From Sternotherus odoratus (lineage: Eukaryota; Chordata; Testudines; Kinosternidae), in NCBI GenBank assembly GCA_032164245.1, contig JAVMKO010000003.1, positions 96,650,054-96,714,053 of the forward strand: 64,000 nucleotides of DNA, given 5' to 3'. This document shows, in pieces, positions 24,649 through 36,989 of this stretch. The position numbers and the translations under genes were made by a program. The notes under the pieces were generated by a model that was given only the letters and a program-made list of their open reading frames with translations, did not search any database and was not told the DNA's origin. Numbering within the stretch: the first letter of the stretch is position 1; every line of letters begins with the position of its first letter.

Positions 24649-24765
24649 GTAATGCAGTTTGGAAGGATTGACGGCAATGCATACATTTTGGACTTTCAAT
24701 ATCCGTTTTCTGCAGTGCAGGCCTTTGCAGTTGCTCTGGCTAACGTGACTCAACGCCTCAAATGA
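24649..24765 (+). CDS. TULP4: TULP4 terminal coding exon and stop codon
   Basis: Acceptor cttcctcag precedes 24649. Thirty-eight codons follow, in phase 0 with the previous exon, then TGA at 24763-24765. The product begins VMQFGRIDGNAYILDFQYPF and ends ANVTQRLK. VMQFGR and the FSAVQAFAVAL helix are the signature C terminus of the tubby domain (the buried C-terminal helix of the barrel). The match to the family over the whole exon makes the gene end certain. Confidence 0.97.
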   Translation, partial: VMQFGRIDGNAYILDFQYPFSAVQAFAVALANVTQRLK

Positions 24766-27700
24766 AAAGAGCAGAGACTGGAGAGAGAAAAACGTTAACA
24801 AAACCTTCTCCTAAGGTCTGAACTGGAAAATGTCAGGGCGGCCTGTTTTAGGTGCACAAAGGTGCCAGGGAATGAAGAAGGCAGTAAAACTGGAAAAATC
24901 TCTTGGTGCCCAAAAGAGGGCATTAACTTTAGTCATTATTGGGGTGGGGGAACTGTTTGTTTGGGTTGGTTTTTTGGTTTTTTTTAAACATTGTGCTAGG
25001 GTTTCAGAAAGAGCACCGGGTGAGAGCCTTTCAGTATTATGTTGGGAAATGTGGCTTTTGGCTTGTTGTGGTGGTTCTGCTGTGTTTGCTGCAGTAGCTG
25101 ACGTAAGCGCTTAGAGGGGTTAAAGAAGACTGCTCTCTGGTAGACTGCCTTATATCATGCTGTTCTTTTTAAAACAGGGAATAGAACCTTTTTTTCTGGT
25201 CCAGTTTATACTACTACATCAGTGATAGCAGGGGAAAAAAAGCGCTATAATACTTGAAGACACGTATTTCTTCTCTGATCATAGCTGAGCACTGCAGGTA
25301 CCAAGGAGGTTTATGAAGGTCAATATTTAATTTATAAATCCTGATGTATTATTCAGAAGAGAAACAAAACTGTTAGCATTGGATGGTTTCAAAACACAGT
25401 TCATCAAAGAAGTTGGTGTCTGCTTTTTTTGTGTGTTGTTACTTGGGAAAAATGCGTTTCACTAGATGATGGAGAACAGAGGGAGGAGTTGGGAGAGTCA
25501 CATATGTACATGTATAGGTAAGCAGTATTCTTTGACTTGTACTACATGTGTGTGGTACATATTGCAGCCTGGTGTAGCACATGGGCAAGGGCTACACCTG
25601 CTCCTCATTAAAAGATGTTTACATGTTAAGAACAAAATTGTTAAAATAAATAAAATGGGCCCAGTGAGTAAAGTTCTTCTAAATCTGTGGTGAATCAGAG
25701 CATTGCTTTAATTGGGAAAGAGAAAGGCATACGGTGACAGTAGGAGATTTCTCATCACCACTGGTTGGAAAAAAGGGAGAAAAGGAAGAAAATATTGGAG
25801 AGTCCCGCCCCTTTCACTGCCCTCCTATTTGAGTTCAGCATTATAGGCTGTACTTTGAATGGTTAACAATCCAAAAACAGAATGGAAGGCCAAAATGGAT
25901 ACAGTTGGTTATGGCTTTTTAATCAACTATCTACAGTAACAAGACTTTCTAACTGCAAATCTGTATTATGTAAGTCAAAACTGCATTAGGTGTTTCAGTG
26001 GGTTGCTTTAGTAGAGAGAGATTCTGTTTATTGATGCAGTGCTCTCTCACACACATTTCTCTGTTGAATACAGTTTGATTTGGAAATGCTTCCCCGCTAA
26101 AACAGGAGACCCCTGATCCTTCATCAAATTAAATTCACAGTAGGTTGCAGAATGTAATTTTAGAATTTCTTTAAAAAAACTTCAAAATCAGGACACATTC
26201 AGAAAGATGGGGTGGTGGCCGGCTTATCTCTGTCTGTAAACCTCAGTTTTACTCCTTACTAAGAAACCCTTCATAACTTTGTTTGAAACATAAACCATAC
26301 ACCAAAAGAGTAACATACCTCACTGTGATTGTTTGAAATGTCTGTAAAGGTAGGCTGCACTAAGTAGGCTTGATTCATTGCAGGGAACCCATTGGGGACA
26401 CAGGACCCCTAGTGGAGGAAGGGATGCAGCAGCTTCCTGGCTCCAACCTCCACTGGGGACTCTGAAACCAGACAACAGTGGGTAGGTCATGCTGGCCAGA
26501 GACAGGTTTTGACAATGATATCTAGGGATGTGCTGATTCAGACTATTTCCCAGGCAACTTCCACCAGGGTGGCCCCAGAAAGACCCACCTGCAAGATAAC
26601 GTTGCCCTTCTGTCAGGGAGCTCCCGGGGAGGATGGCGGTATAATCCCTGGGGCCCAGCAGTCTCTGCTTGCACATGGGAGTGAATCAAGCCCAGTATTT
26701 CCCTTGGATTAACTCTTCTCTTTACTTTTACGCATTCACTTTTGTTGAAACTCCATCAGTTAGGTTGTATCTTTCTGTTATACAGGAACCCCACCCCCAC
26801 CTCCACAGTTATTTAGTAGTTGATTTTAGTGGCAGCTTCTGGAGTGTGTGTGGAGGAGGAGGAAGACGGATCAAATGGGCTTGGTCCTGCTGACTTTGAA
26901 GTCAGTGGGAGTTTGCCATCGACTGCAGTGGGAGCAAGATTGGGCCCCAAGTCAGTGCAGAATGACGTGCTGTTTAGGCAACAGACATTCATTTCAGTGG
27001 CACTACCCCTATGAGTGAGGATTGTGGGGCTTGACCCAATGGTGCTTCTCAAGAGATCCTAATAGCTCTAATTAATCCCATAAGCAACTCCGAAGCAGTA
27101 TTGGAATATTGAGATGTGTGCACTGAACACGTTGAGGCCAAAAGCATATTGATTCATTTCTTCTTTTAGGAGGAAAGGTGTTCTGTTGCTTTTTAGAAAT
27201 AATCCTCTTCAAGAGACATTGTCAAGTATTTTTAGGCCAAGAATGAAGATTTAATGGAATTAAATGTTTGCGCATTTGTGTGCTCAACATACCTCATCTA
27301 AACAGAACTGTTTTCATACTGCTGTTTTCTTTAACTTTCCAGGCAAATGTTTTTGTTTTTTGAACATTTCCCTGCAGTATTATGAACCAGATTAACAGCA
27401 GCAATGTGAAAATGCAGGAAAACCAGAAAGCAAAAGTGGCAAAAACTTACTTGAAACCCACCAGTCTAGTTTTATTATCCAGGATCCATTGGTATTTGGT
27501 TCTGGTAGCGCACACAGTGTCTTGGAGCTTTCCAGACATAGAAGAAGGCCTTGTTCCCACCTCCAGGAAGCACAAAAACAAAAAACACAAATGGTGAAAA
27601 TGGTGATTTCTAACGTTCTTTCTGTTTTTATGTTATAAGGTAAAGAGTTTTTCTTATGTAACTATGTTGACAGTGTCCCTTTAGGCAACAGTTTAATGGC

Positions 27701-30700
27701 ATGAAGACTACCAAGGGTTAGGGACAGATTCTGCCTTCAGTTAAGTATACACAATTCCTGTTGAAGTCAATTGAGTTGTATATATGTGCAACTCGGTCCT
27801 AAATTATGAGTGTACAGTTGAGTCCTAAATTATGAAGACAGCAGGTCACAATGATCATTCTCTTTTTTTTCTTTGAATGTTGAGAGAAAACATAAGAAAC
27901 AACTTTAAAAGCCCTCCAAAGTAATACTTCCACTAGGATGATTTTAATCATGAAGATTGCTGTTGCATTCAAGCCAAAACACAAATTTTAAATTTTATAT
28001 TTAAGTGTTGCAACCTAGTTTATGTGTTGACAATTGTAAATTCTTCTAGGAAGAAAATAGCAACATGTTCTGAATTATCTGATTCTTTTATACATTCAAT
28101 AGTTTCCAGTAGTTCAATGTGGTTTTCAAAAGCTTTTTATTTTTAGTTGTGCAATAATTGTTAAGCCAAAGGGCTTATGTTTTGTTTTTTTGAGGGTTTG
28201 TTATTTTTTAAAGATAATTTAATGCAAATTTCCTGTTACTGTCTGAGTCAAATTATTTATCTTGCTTAATGTAATAAGTGATTTAGGGATTATTTTATTA
28301 CTATGTACCAGTGAGTTATACACACTTTCTTATTTATATGAAAAGAGGATCTTTGTAATTAATTGTTTGCTAGCAATATGTTTTGCTGCAAGAAATTGTT
28401 TAAGAATCTATATAGGACAACTTTTTTTCTGGACAATATTCAACATTTTATAATGTAGGGAAGAATCTTGTTTATCAGGCAGTTGGAAGTAGTAGATATG
28501 CTATTGGGGATTCCAGATTACATACAGTGTAGATTTTGGGGGGTGGGGAGGATGCAGAAATGTGTCCTCTATACAGTGTATTTTCCTATTATGTTTTAAC
28601 TGGCTTTTTCAGTTACGGAGATGGTTTAAAAAACACAAATCATGATTTGCTTTATCTTTTTCATAGAGCTAGCCTTGGTTTTGAGGTACAGAATAGAGGA
28701 GGGTTCTTGTATAAAATAAGGGTTTTATATATGGCTCACTCTGGGTGACATTCATCTCTGTGCAGAGGGCTAGTACACAGCCTATGCATCACTGAAATCC
28801 TAATTAAGGGGCCAGATTGCCTGTTTGGTCAAGCTCTGCTCCTGTTACAGCTTCCTGATTCTGAGGCTAATCTGAGCTGACCCATAGCCCTGGGAATGCT
28901 TAGAGTAGCTGAGAAGCTTTAATTGGCCCTAGAGTGGAGGATAGGCAAAGTGGAGCAGTATTCCACCATGTGCCCATCTCCCTGCATGCCTCCTCCTATA
29001 CGAGTCGAGAGAGCAGCTGGTGCAGGACTTGGCTGCAGAGAGCTTTACACCAGCAGTGATTTCCCCTGTGCCAGGGGATTTCCCTGCTGGCCGATTTGCA
29101 GCCAGAATCCATCCCCATTGCACTGCTTGAGTGGCACAACGGGGCCAGAATTCATCTGACAATCTGGCTCTATCCCTCAAAATGTGTCTTAAGTGGGTCC
29201 AAAAAATAATACACAGATATTGTCAGCCCTCCGCAGAGGAGTGATTTTCATCCTGAGAACCACCGATACTATTTGGCAGTAGTACGATGGTTCTAGAATA
29301 GCAGAAGTAAATAAGGGAGGAAGATGAAAATAGCATAAAGGAGAATTATTGGATCAAGTTAATAGTTTTACATTCATTCCCAGAGCAGGCAATGGCAATT
29401 TCCATTAGCAGTCAGAATGATCTTACGTATTAGTTGCTGTACAGTAAATTTGCACTAGGAGCCACCTCAACTAGGTAAACTCCATCTTAAGCAACCTCTT
29501 TGAAGTATCCCCAGGGTTTACAGTTCCACTTCTGTTCCATGTGTCAAAGAAGATTCACTGCCACTAAGAGGCAATCAGACTTGTGTTTTTGAGTTGTTGC
29601 TTCAGATAATTTGAGTGCATTTATTTCTGAAGTCTCTTTTTGGTGGCTATGTTACATCTGGGTGCCCAATGAGCACTTGACATCTGTGTAAATATTTCTC
29701 TGAAAGCTTCAACATGGTGGAGGAGGAGCTTTGACAAAAGAGAGAAAAAAAATTGGCTTCTACTAACTTGAAAGATGGTGTTTGCCAGAGCAGTAGTTAG
29801 TTGCACTATAATAAAAGCGGCTATTTATGCAGGGCACAAACTACTCTACACTGTTGGCAACCTAGTGCTAAGTTGCCAACACAGAGTCCTATTGACTTCA
29901 GTACAATCCTGTATGGGCACAAGGATCTCCATGCATAAATCCCTCTCCCAGATCAGGGCATAAGGCTGTTACTACATGTATCATGCTGGAGTGAATGAAG
30001 CTATATTACCATCTCCCAGGAATGGTCTCAAAGGGGAATCTTTTTAAAATTACATTTTTCAAGTGTGCACAAATACACTATATCACACAGAAACCTTATG
30101 GATTAAAAATTCCAACCCAGCACTGAGTATTGCATGTTAAGAAAGAAGTTTTAGGAAAGAATTGCTTTGGGGGTTTGATTGTTTTGCGCTGCATCTGTGC
30201 AAATAGGAAAATATAGCAAGAGCAGTTAACCAAGTAAGCGGACAAAGGAGGAGTCAACAAAGCAATTTTTGTTATTAAAATTAAAAACAACAACTCTAGG
30301 CCCATAATTCCGTGAATGTGTCCATTCAGACAGGCTCCTGCACTGTACAGATTGACTTGAATGGGGTTCCGCAAGGGTCTGTCCACACAGATACAATTGA
30401 ACAATTGGGACCATAATGACTTTGAGGAATGAAAGACAACCCCAAACCACTTCTCTCTCCAAAATGTGCACAGAAAAATTGGATTCATAATGGTAGACAG
30501 ATGTAAAGGCTCTGGAAACGTTCCTAATTGTCCCCCTCCAATTTATACTAACTCCAAATTTAAAAATAAAATTGGATACAGGAGTTTTGGATAGTGACAA
30601 AGCTGTCTGTCTGTCTGAATGTTTACTTTGTTGGCCAGATAACTGATTGTGAAAAGATGGCCAGATTAACAGTTGGTTCAAATAATAAAAGTGTTAAGAT

Positions 30701-31575
30701 TAAAAATAATAATAAAACCGAGAGAAACATTTTCGTAGTGTTAGCAGATGATTGCGTTTTCAGTATTTCATCAAAATAGTGCTCAGAATAGTTCCCATCA
30801 ATCTGTGTTATTTCCAGTTCCTTGTTGATAAGACTTGTAATTTTCCTTTCTTTTCTTTTGTTAGCTTGGTCTATGTTTTACCTTCTGCTTCCTATTATTT
30901 TATTTCTTACTGTGTTTTTCTCTTTTCTTTGTGGGTGTGTATGTGTGTAGGGGGGGATGGTGTTTAAGATCTCGTTTGTTGTAGATACAAAATATGTAAT
31001 GTTGTTGAATCGCATGGGGATGCATTTGATTGAAAAAGGCACGGTAGTGTTTCCTGACAAAGGTATTTTTTTGCATTTGTTTATAAATGCATTATTTTGG
31101 TACTGTAACTTTGGACATTATTTCGGAATTTATTACTACTGTTTTTGGCTTTATTTTTTTTTAAATGAGTGTGCAGTCATGCGGGTGCCGAGATCCCTAG
31201 CCAAATGACCCAGCATGTTCTTTTCAAGCCTTTGGGGAAATTGGTACACTGCTGCGTACTATTACATATGTACACTATTTTAAAAACATCTTTCTGGAAA
31301 TGTTGGGTTTTTTTAAAATATGCCATTCAGAACCAGGTTTTCATTGTTATTATAGATTTACCCTGATCTGCCTCTCCTTTTATGTATCTTGTGTAATAGA
31401 TTGTATGGGTGGTACCTAGAAAGCATTAATGGTTTCCCTTTAATAATGTGGTTTGTCCAAATTCTTTACTGTCTATATGATTGAGAGATGGATTGATAGC
31501 CCTATTTTTCCTTGATGATTTGGAGTTGTAAGAGTTGTCCAGCTGTTGCTTAATAAAATTTTGCAGACTAGAAAA
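24766..31575 (+). other. TULP4: TULP4 3' untranslated region (about 6.8 kb, inferred extent)
   Basis: No open frame of note and unusually few recognisable transposons follow the stop codon, in contrast to the flanking introns. The sequence is AT-rich with many TTTT/ATTTA runs and a Pumilio-type TGTAAATA at 29687-29694. A short sequence near 26880-26945 (gtcagtgggagt type) resembles a widespread interspersed fragment. The end is set at the AATAAA at 31552 followed by a G/T-rich tract. Mammalian TULP4 also has a long 3' UTR (from memory). The exact end cannot be proven without transcript data. Confidence 0.65.
31552..31557 (+). promoter_or_regulatory. Candidate TULP4 poly(A) signal, proximal
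   Basis: Canonical AATAAA, followed after about 30 bases by a G/T-rich tract (gtttgttgtatcttg), the layout of a cleavage/polyadenylation site. It closes the repeat-poor block after the TULP4 stop. Confidence 0.65.
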
Positions 31576-31938
31576 TCTATGACTCGTTTGTTGTATCTTG
31601 CTTCTTGTTGAACATCTTGAATGCTTTTAAAACAGGAGACTAGCCTTAATCTGAAATATATTAATATTCCAGAGCCAGCTTTCTTATCATTTGCTCTCCT
31701 GAACAGCTACATCTCTAGACTAGGATTTCCCTGCTCATTCTGAGATTTGCCCATCATACCTGCTGTCATTCACGTGGGAAGATGAAAGACAGAATGTTTA
31801 CAATAATGTTCTACTGTGCTTGGATATTAGGAAGTTTGCTCTTAATTGAAGGAAATTACATTTGGGATTTGTGTTGTTTTTATTATTGCCACTTATATAC
31901 TGGAAACTTTTTATGTTACCTCAAGTGCTCTCATCTTT

Positions 31939-31948
31939 AATAAATAAA
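31939..31948 (+). promoter_or_regulatory. Candidate TULP4 poly(A) signal, distal
   Basis: Overlapping AATAAATAAA, followed within 50 bases by a GT/T-rich stretch (gttgtgcctctgttgtc, then a T run). It could be a second cleavage site 0.39 kb beyond the proximal one. Confidence 0.45.
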
Positions 31949-31959
31949 AATGCTATGAT

Positions 31960-32690
31960 GGCTGGCAGTTGTGCCTCTGTTGTCTTTTTTTTTTTTTAAC
32001 AGAAAAACAAGCAGTGGGCAAAAATAAGGCTAAAGTGGATTACACCTCGTTTTGTGGTTCTAATATTTATAAAACATTAAATGTGAAGTACAGTACAAAG
32101 CATAATTGGGCAGGGCTTTTAAAATCCACTCCCTTGTATGAGAAGGACCTGCAGTCCCACAGCACCATCACCTTATGCAGATTTTCAGCATTTTTTAGAT
32201 TCTTGAGCCCTTATGGTTGCAAGGATAACCTTGATTCAGTTGCACTGCCTGATGCAGTGTTGTCTGCTGAGCCTGCAGACAGCTCTAGTGTTAATGCTGC
32301 TGTAGGTTTCCCAAAAATCAGTGGAATCAAATAAACAAGACTTTAGTCCCTTCACCCCTGCAGTTCAGAACTCTGTGGTGAGCAGTGAAACTGTGACAGG
32401 AATCATTTCACCCAGAGAGCTGCATTGGAGGAAGATGCTGCAATATAGAGAGGGGAAGAGGATCCAATGATGGAGGCCAGGCAGGAATGGAGGCTACGAA
32501 GGTCCTCCTTGCTGGCCTCTGAACTTGGGAGGAAAGAAAGAGAAACTCCCCCTCTTAGCAAGCAGATGGAGGTAAGTCAGTTTCAAATTTATCATGCACC
32601 CATTAGCCAAAAAATAAGTGTCCAAGTGTTTAAAACCTGATTTTAAAAAACTTGAATGTTTAAATTCAAAAATTCATGTTCTTGTTTTGT
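31960..32690. other. Intergenic DNA, nothing recognised
   Basis: The open frame at 31969-32334 starts in a T run and has no recognisable domain. The sequence is plain AT-rich intergenic DNA beyond the TULP4 poly(A) signals. Confidence 0.5.
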
Positions 32691-33143
32691 TAAAATAGTA
32701 TGTTTGCTGTTAACAAAAAAATCCAGAATACATAATGTTGTTGTTTTAGTTAAATAAAACAATTTAAATGTCTGTCTGGTGATGTTCTCCTCCTAATACA
32801 GCATGGCAAGAAAATCCTCCAAATATTAATGATTAGCCTGTTGAACTGGAGATAGGTCATCTCCCAATGACTTCATAAATATCTGCTTCAATTACTTTCG
32901 TAAATGAAATAACCAAATATTCATTTTCTGATATAGCTGTAAAACTCATCCGAACAAGTTTTCTAACTAAATCACTTTTAAAATGTATAGTGTGTACCTT
33001 CCAAAAATGAAACCTACATCTATCTCTGAGTTGTGAAGAATATGTATTGATTGTAACAATGCACATTTATTTAGAAATCCATGATTAAATCAAGTCTTCC
33101 TGACTAGTGATTTAAATCATGATTTAAATCAGTTCCACCCTGG
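32690..33143 (-). repeat. AT-rich DNA-transposon fragment (family with gatttaaatc ends)
   Basis: Ends with gatttaaatcagttccaccctgg, the inverted counterpart of cagggtggatttgatttaaatc at 51928. The left border is unclear. No open frame. Confidence 0.55.
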
Positions 33144-33605
33144 ATGCAGTGCTGGGATTGCTGGGCAAGTGAACTGAAGCTCCCTCCCAAGTGGTTCCTC
33201 TAAAAGTTTCTTCTAATGCCGTAAAGCTGAAGAGCACTGCAGTAAATGTTACCCCGTTGGATCCAGAGTAAAATCTGTTTAGTGGGTTGTGTAGATGGTC
33301 CTTGGGGTGGACAGACCTCCATATTTATGTGGAAATGATAGTCATAAATTATACATTTGTTATTAGCCTTGCCTGTGCCTTTGACGTTTACAATAGATTT
33401 ATCACTAATTTCATACCTAAGATGCTTGGAGAAATGTACCTCCACGAATATATATTTTTATTACAATATATGAAATATTCAAGCTAACAAAAGGAATGTT
33501 TTACCTTCTCTTCCCAAGGACATATCTCGGAAATGTAACTCCTCCTTAGCCATAGAACCATGTTTATTACTAGTAAGAGTATTTATATAAATTCTGAAAC
33601 TTACT

Positions 33606-33872
33606 TAGAATCATAGAATCATGGGACTGGAAGGGACCTCAAGAGGTCATCTAGTCCAGTCCCCTGCACTAACAACAGGACTAAGTATTATCTAGACCAT
33701 TCCTGACAGGTGTTTGTCTAACCTGCTCTTAAAAATCTCCAATGATGGAGATTCCACAACCTCCCTAGGCAATTTATTCCAGTGATTAACCACCCTGGCA
33801 GTTAGGAAGTTTTTTCCTAATGACCAACCTAAACCTCCCTTTCTGCAATTTAATCCCATTGCTTTGTCATGG
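33606..33872 (-). repeat. CR1 LINE 3' end, reverse orientation
   Basis: Starts with tagaatcatagaatcatggg, the reverse complement of the CR1 terminus, then aagggacctcaagaggtcat, cctgctcttaaaaatctcca, gattccacaacctccctagg. Well preserved. Confidence 0.92.
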
Positions 33873-33879
33873 TTTAACT

Positions 33880-35520
33880 TTCTATGTCCATTTCTCTTAT
33901 GGTGTGTTTTGAAAAATGGATGTAAGCTTGGTTGTGGTGACTGGTGCTTTGTATGGAATGTTTGATAGGCATTAAAGACTAAAATAGTCTTTCCAAAAAT
34001 GTGGTATCAACTTAAGATAGAGACTTTCTAAGGGTTATTTAATTTAAAGATTTTGAATACTAAAAACTTCCTACAAAGAACAGTAGTGTTTGGACTTTTT
34101 GAAAACAGAATTTAATTTCCTGTTGAACTCTAACAAAATTGAAGGAATAGTTCAAATTGAATTGAATAAAAAGGAAGAGTTAAGTTCTAACTGTAAGGGT
34201 TATCTGGATTTTTCCCTCCACAAGAAGACTTCACGATTAGAAATGTTGCCTATTCATTAAACAGACAGCATATTCAGGAACTGAAGGTGTCACCTAAACC
34301 AGCTTGTGAAAGCATGGAGCCAATAAAAGAGTAACAACCACCACCTTTGATTCTAAACTAGCCTGAAAGAGGTGTGTGTTCCTTCCTGTTTCCATGAAAT
34401 GGTGAACAGAGCATAAATAAATCTGAAATGACCACTCCTCACATAACCGCTCGCCTTCTGCTACCTTGCTTAAACAGTAAGCACTCAATGTATCCTGTCC
34501 ATCTCAACAAGCATGCTGCCACAGCAGATAAGAAAAACAGAAAAGAGTCAAGAAGAAATCAACCCAACAAAACCTCCCCAGCACTTCAACGTGGATTGGT
34601 GAAAGAAAGTTAACTAAGACACTATATTTTAAAAATATGTGTAATGATTGTGTTGGAATATTGAAATGCTGTTGTAACTTAAAATATTAACAATTTCTCC
34701 TGTTAATCACCAAATGGTTAGACTGTGTGTTCCCGGAGAGGAGATGGGATGATTTAAGATTCTTCATATTTGTTTACTGGCCAATCTTAAGACAGCTCTT
34801 AAATGGCTTCTCCTAAGTAAATATTTTCTTTGATTTCTTAGGATTTAGTTAAGATTGCTTACTATGCCCATCTATAAACAGGTTGCTGGTGGTGATTGTT
34901 GTTGTTATTAATAACTATCCAGGTTCCATCTGCCCTTAAATCGTCTTGTCCACACAGAAAACAGCTTTTATATATCTAATAAGATACTAAGACTTAGTTC
35001 ACAATAACTTTAGGAAACAATATACTTTGGTCTTAACTTACCAAACGAAGAACACCTCAGAGCCAGTCCATTTGCAAAGGTGTAATATCTGCTAAAAGCT
35101 TGCCACAGAGGCATACAGAAGAGATTGTAACAGACGTAACCAGTTTATCATTTGTGTTTGTCTAATGTTTTCTTTTCCTTCCTGTAATAATAAATAGCCA
35201 TGGTTAATAACAGCGATTATTTTGCTTGTATCTGGTATCCCCTAAAGTATGTAAAGGAACCCCTGGGACAAAATAGTGTGAGTCATATCCCCTAAGATAG
35301 TTTAATGAGTAGCCTGTGTCAATAATGCCATTTTTTGATGTGGCTTTCCCATGTTTGTCAGTAAGATAAACAGTGAGAGCTGGCCTACCATTTCTTGTTT
35401 CTCTAAACTAAATATTTTTAGAAGAAAATTACATAGCATCCAGCAATTGAAAATTACCTCTTTCTACCTCACAGCTTGAACAAGATCACAGCTTACAGAC
35501 AAGAGCACTGACTTGAAGGT
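33880..35520. other. Intergenic DNA, nothing recognised
   Basis: AT-rich sequence between two CR1 copies; no supported exon, inverted repeat or RNA gene. Confidence 0.5.
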
Positions 35521-35529
35521 ATGCTGGCT

Positions 35530-36160
35530 AGTGCGTGATTGCCTGGAGCGTTATATGCAAGACACGGGAGGTAACTCTCCTGCTCTATTCAGCATTGAGA
35601 GGCCCCAGCTGGAGTCCTCTGTCCAGTTCTGGGCACCACAATTTAGGAAAGATGTGGACAAGTTGGGAAGAGTCCTGAGGAAGGCAATGAAAATGATAAA
35701 AGATTTAGAAAACTCGACCTATGAGGAAAGGTTAAAATAACTGTGCATGTTTAGCCTTGAGAAAACAAGACTGAGAGGGGACCTGATAGCAATATTCAAA
35801 TATGTCAAGGGTTGTTACAAAGAGGATAGTGATCAGTTGTTCTCCGTGTCCACTGAAGGTAGAACATTAAGTAATAGGCTTAATCTACAGCGAGGGAGAT
35901 TTAGGTTAGATAGTCTTTTGTCTGGTGAAAAAAAATTCCCTGGAACCGAATCCCCTTATTTACATTAATTCTTATGGGGAAATTGGATTCGCTTAACATC
36001 GTTTTGCTTAAAGTCGCATTTTTCAGGAACACAACTACAATGTTAAGTGAGGAGTTCCTATATGGGCCTCATCTGGCTGCTCTATGAAATTCAGGGAAGT
36101 CCTCTGACTTGTGTAATGCATGACATCAGATTAGTGGTCCTTTCTGGCCTTAAAAAAATC
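35530..36160 (+). repeat. CR1 LINE 3' region interrupted by a MITE fragment
   Basis: ccagctggagtcctctgtcc, agttctgggcaccacaattt, ttagccttgagaaaacaaga and agaggggacctgatagcaat are diagnostic CR1 pieces. The tail ggtcctttctggccttaaaa lies at 36137. Between them, about 35940-36061 is foreign (see next entry). Confidence 0.85.
35940..36061. mobile_element. Short Tigger-like fragment inside CR1
   Basis: Contains ttcttatggggaaattggat, cgcttaacatcgttttgctt and ttaagtgaggagttccta, the pattern of a small mariner/Tigger-type family. It interrupts the CR1 sequence, so it inserted later. Exact borders are uncertain. Confidence 0.55.
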
Positions 36161-36164
36161 TGAC

Positions 36165-36985
36165 TAATTTGCTCCCTCTGAATTAATACTGTTTTTAAAT
36201 GGTTATAATTTAGCATCCCAGTAACTTTAATTCAGTCCTGCCACAATCTTCAAACTTCCAAAATATAGTCAAAATTCACTGAAACTCTGAGCATTGGCTA
36301 TATTTGGAAATATATAGGATTAAGGTCTGTCTCCCCATTTTTCTTCATAGCTGAAAGTTTCTCCTTCAGCAGAAACCTTAATTCTACCCTTTAGTGACAG
36401 TGACAATATCTAAACAATTAAAACATTTTAGTATTTGGGGATCCAAAATTAGGTTAAACTGAGTTTGATACTTTTTTTTCATTTGTCTCTCCTCCAGGCA
36501 TCATTATAGGGTAGAGTTAAGGTTGTTTGAGAGACCTTACTATATTCCCCTTAACATGTTTTGGTTTATTCTAAATTTAACCTTAACTGAATTTCCTGGG
36601 GTTATAACTACTGATTTGTGGATAACTACATTATCACTGGAGAATACTTCCCCTAAATTACTCTTAAACTTAGCGCCTTCTTCAGGTAGAGTTTGTCTGG
36701 GATTTCTGTTTTAATTAAGAATTTCATCTATGATTACAAAAGAAAATGATTGGAGGTTATGAGCATAGGTGCCATCTTTATGTGTTTATGATGGTCTTTA
36801 TTCTGTGTTTTGGTGGGCTTTGTTCATTATGTGTATTTTAACATTTTCAGTGTAGTCGCTGATGATTGGGGGGGGGGGGGAGAAAGGGACATTTTATCCG
36901 TGTATCCACTTTTAAAGATAACACATCTCCCCTCAGGTTTTCCTTACACGTCAAGCATCGGAGGAGGCGTGGATCTGAGGCTCAG
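36165..36985. other. Intergenic DNA upstream of the TMEM181 CpG island
   Basis: AT-rich up to about 36860, then a 12-base G run (near 36868) and rising GC content toward the promoter. No repeat recognised. Confidence 0.55.
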
Positions 36986-36989
36986 AGTT

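Larger units (their letters stand above)
1..31575 (+). other. TULP4: TULP4 gene, 3' portion (exons, introns, 3' UTR)
   Basis: Eight exons with GT-AG borders and matching phases join into one 1227-codon frame that I recognise as tubby-like protein 4. The human protein is about 1543 residues (from memory), so about 316 N-terminal residues, including the WD repeats, are upstream. TULP4 is a divergent tubby-family protein carrying a SOCS box and is thought to act as a substrate receptor for a cullin-5 ubiquitin ligase; that role is family knowledge, not visible here. Every splice junction keeps the frame and there are no internal stops, so this is an intact gene rather than a pseudogene. Confidence 0.95.

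Noticed and set aside
25648..25660. AATAAA-like cluster as the TULP4 poly(A) site
   Set aside because: No clear G/T-rich downstream element, and the repeat-poor UTR-like sequence continues for several kb; could be a minor site only.
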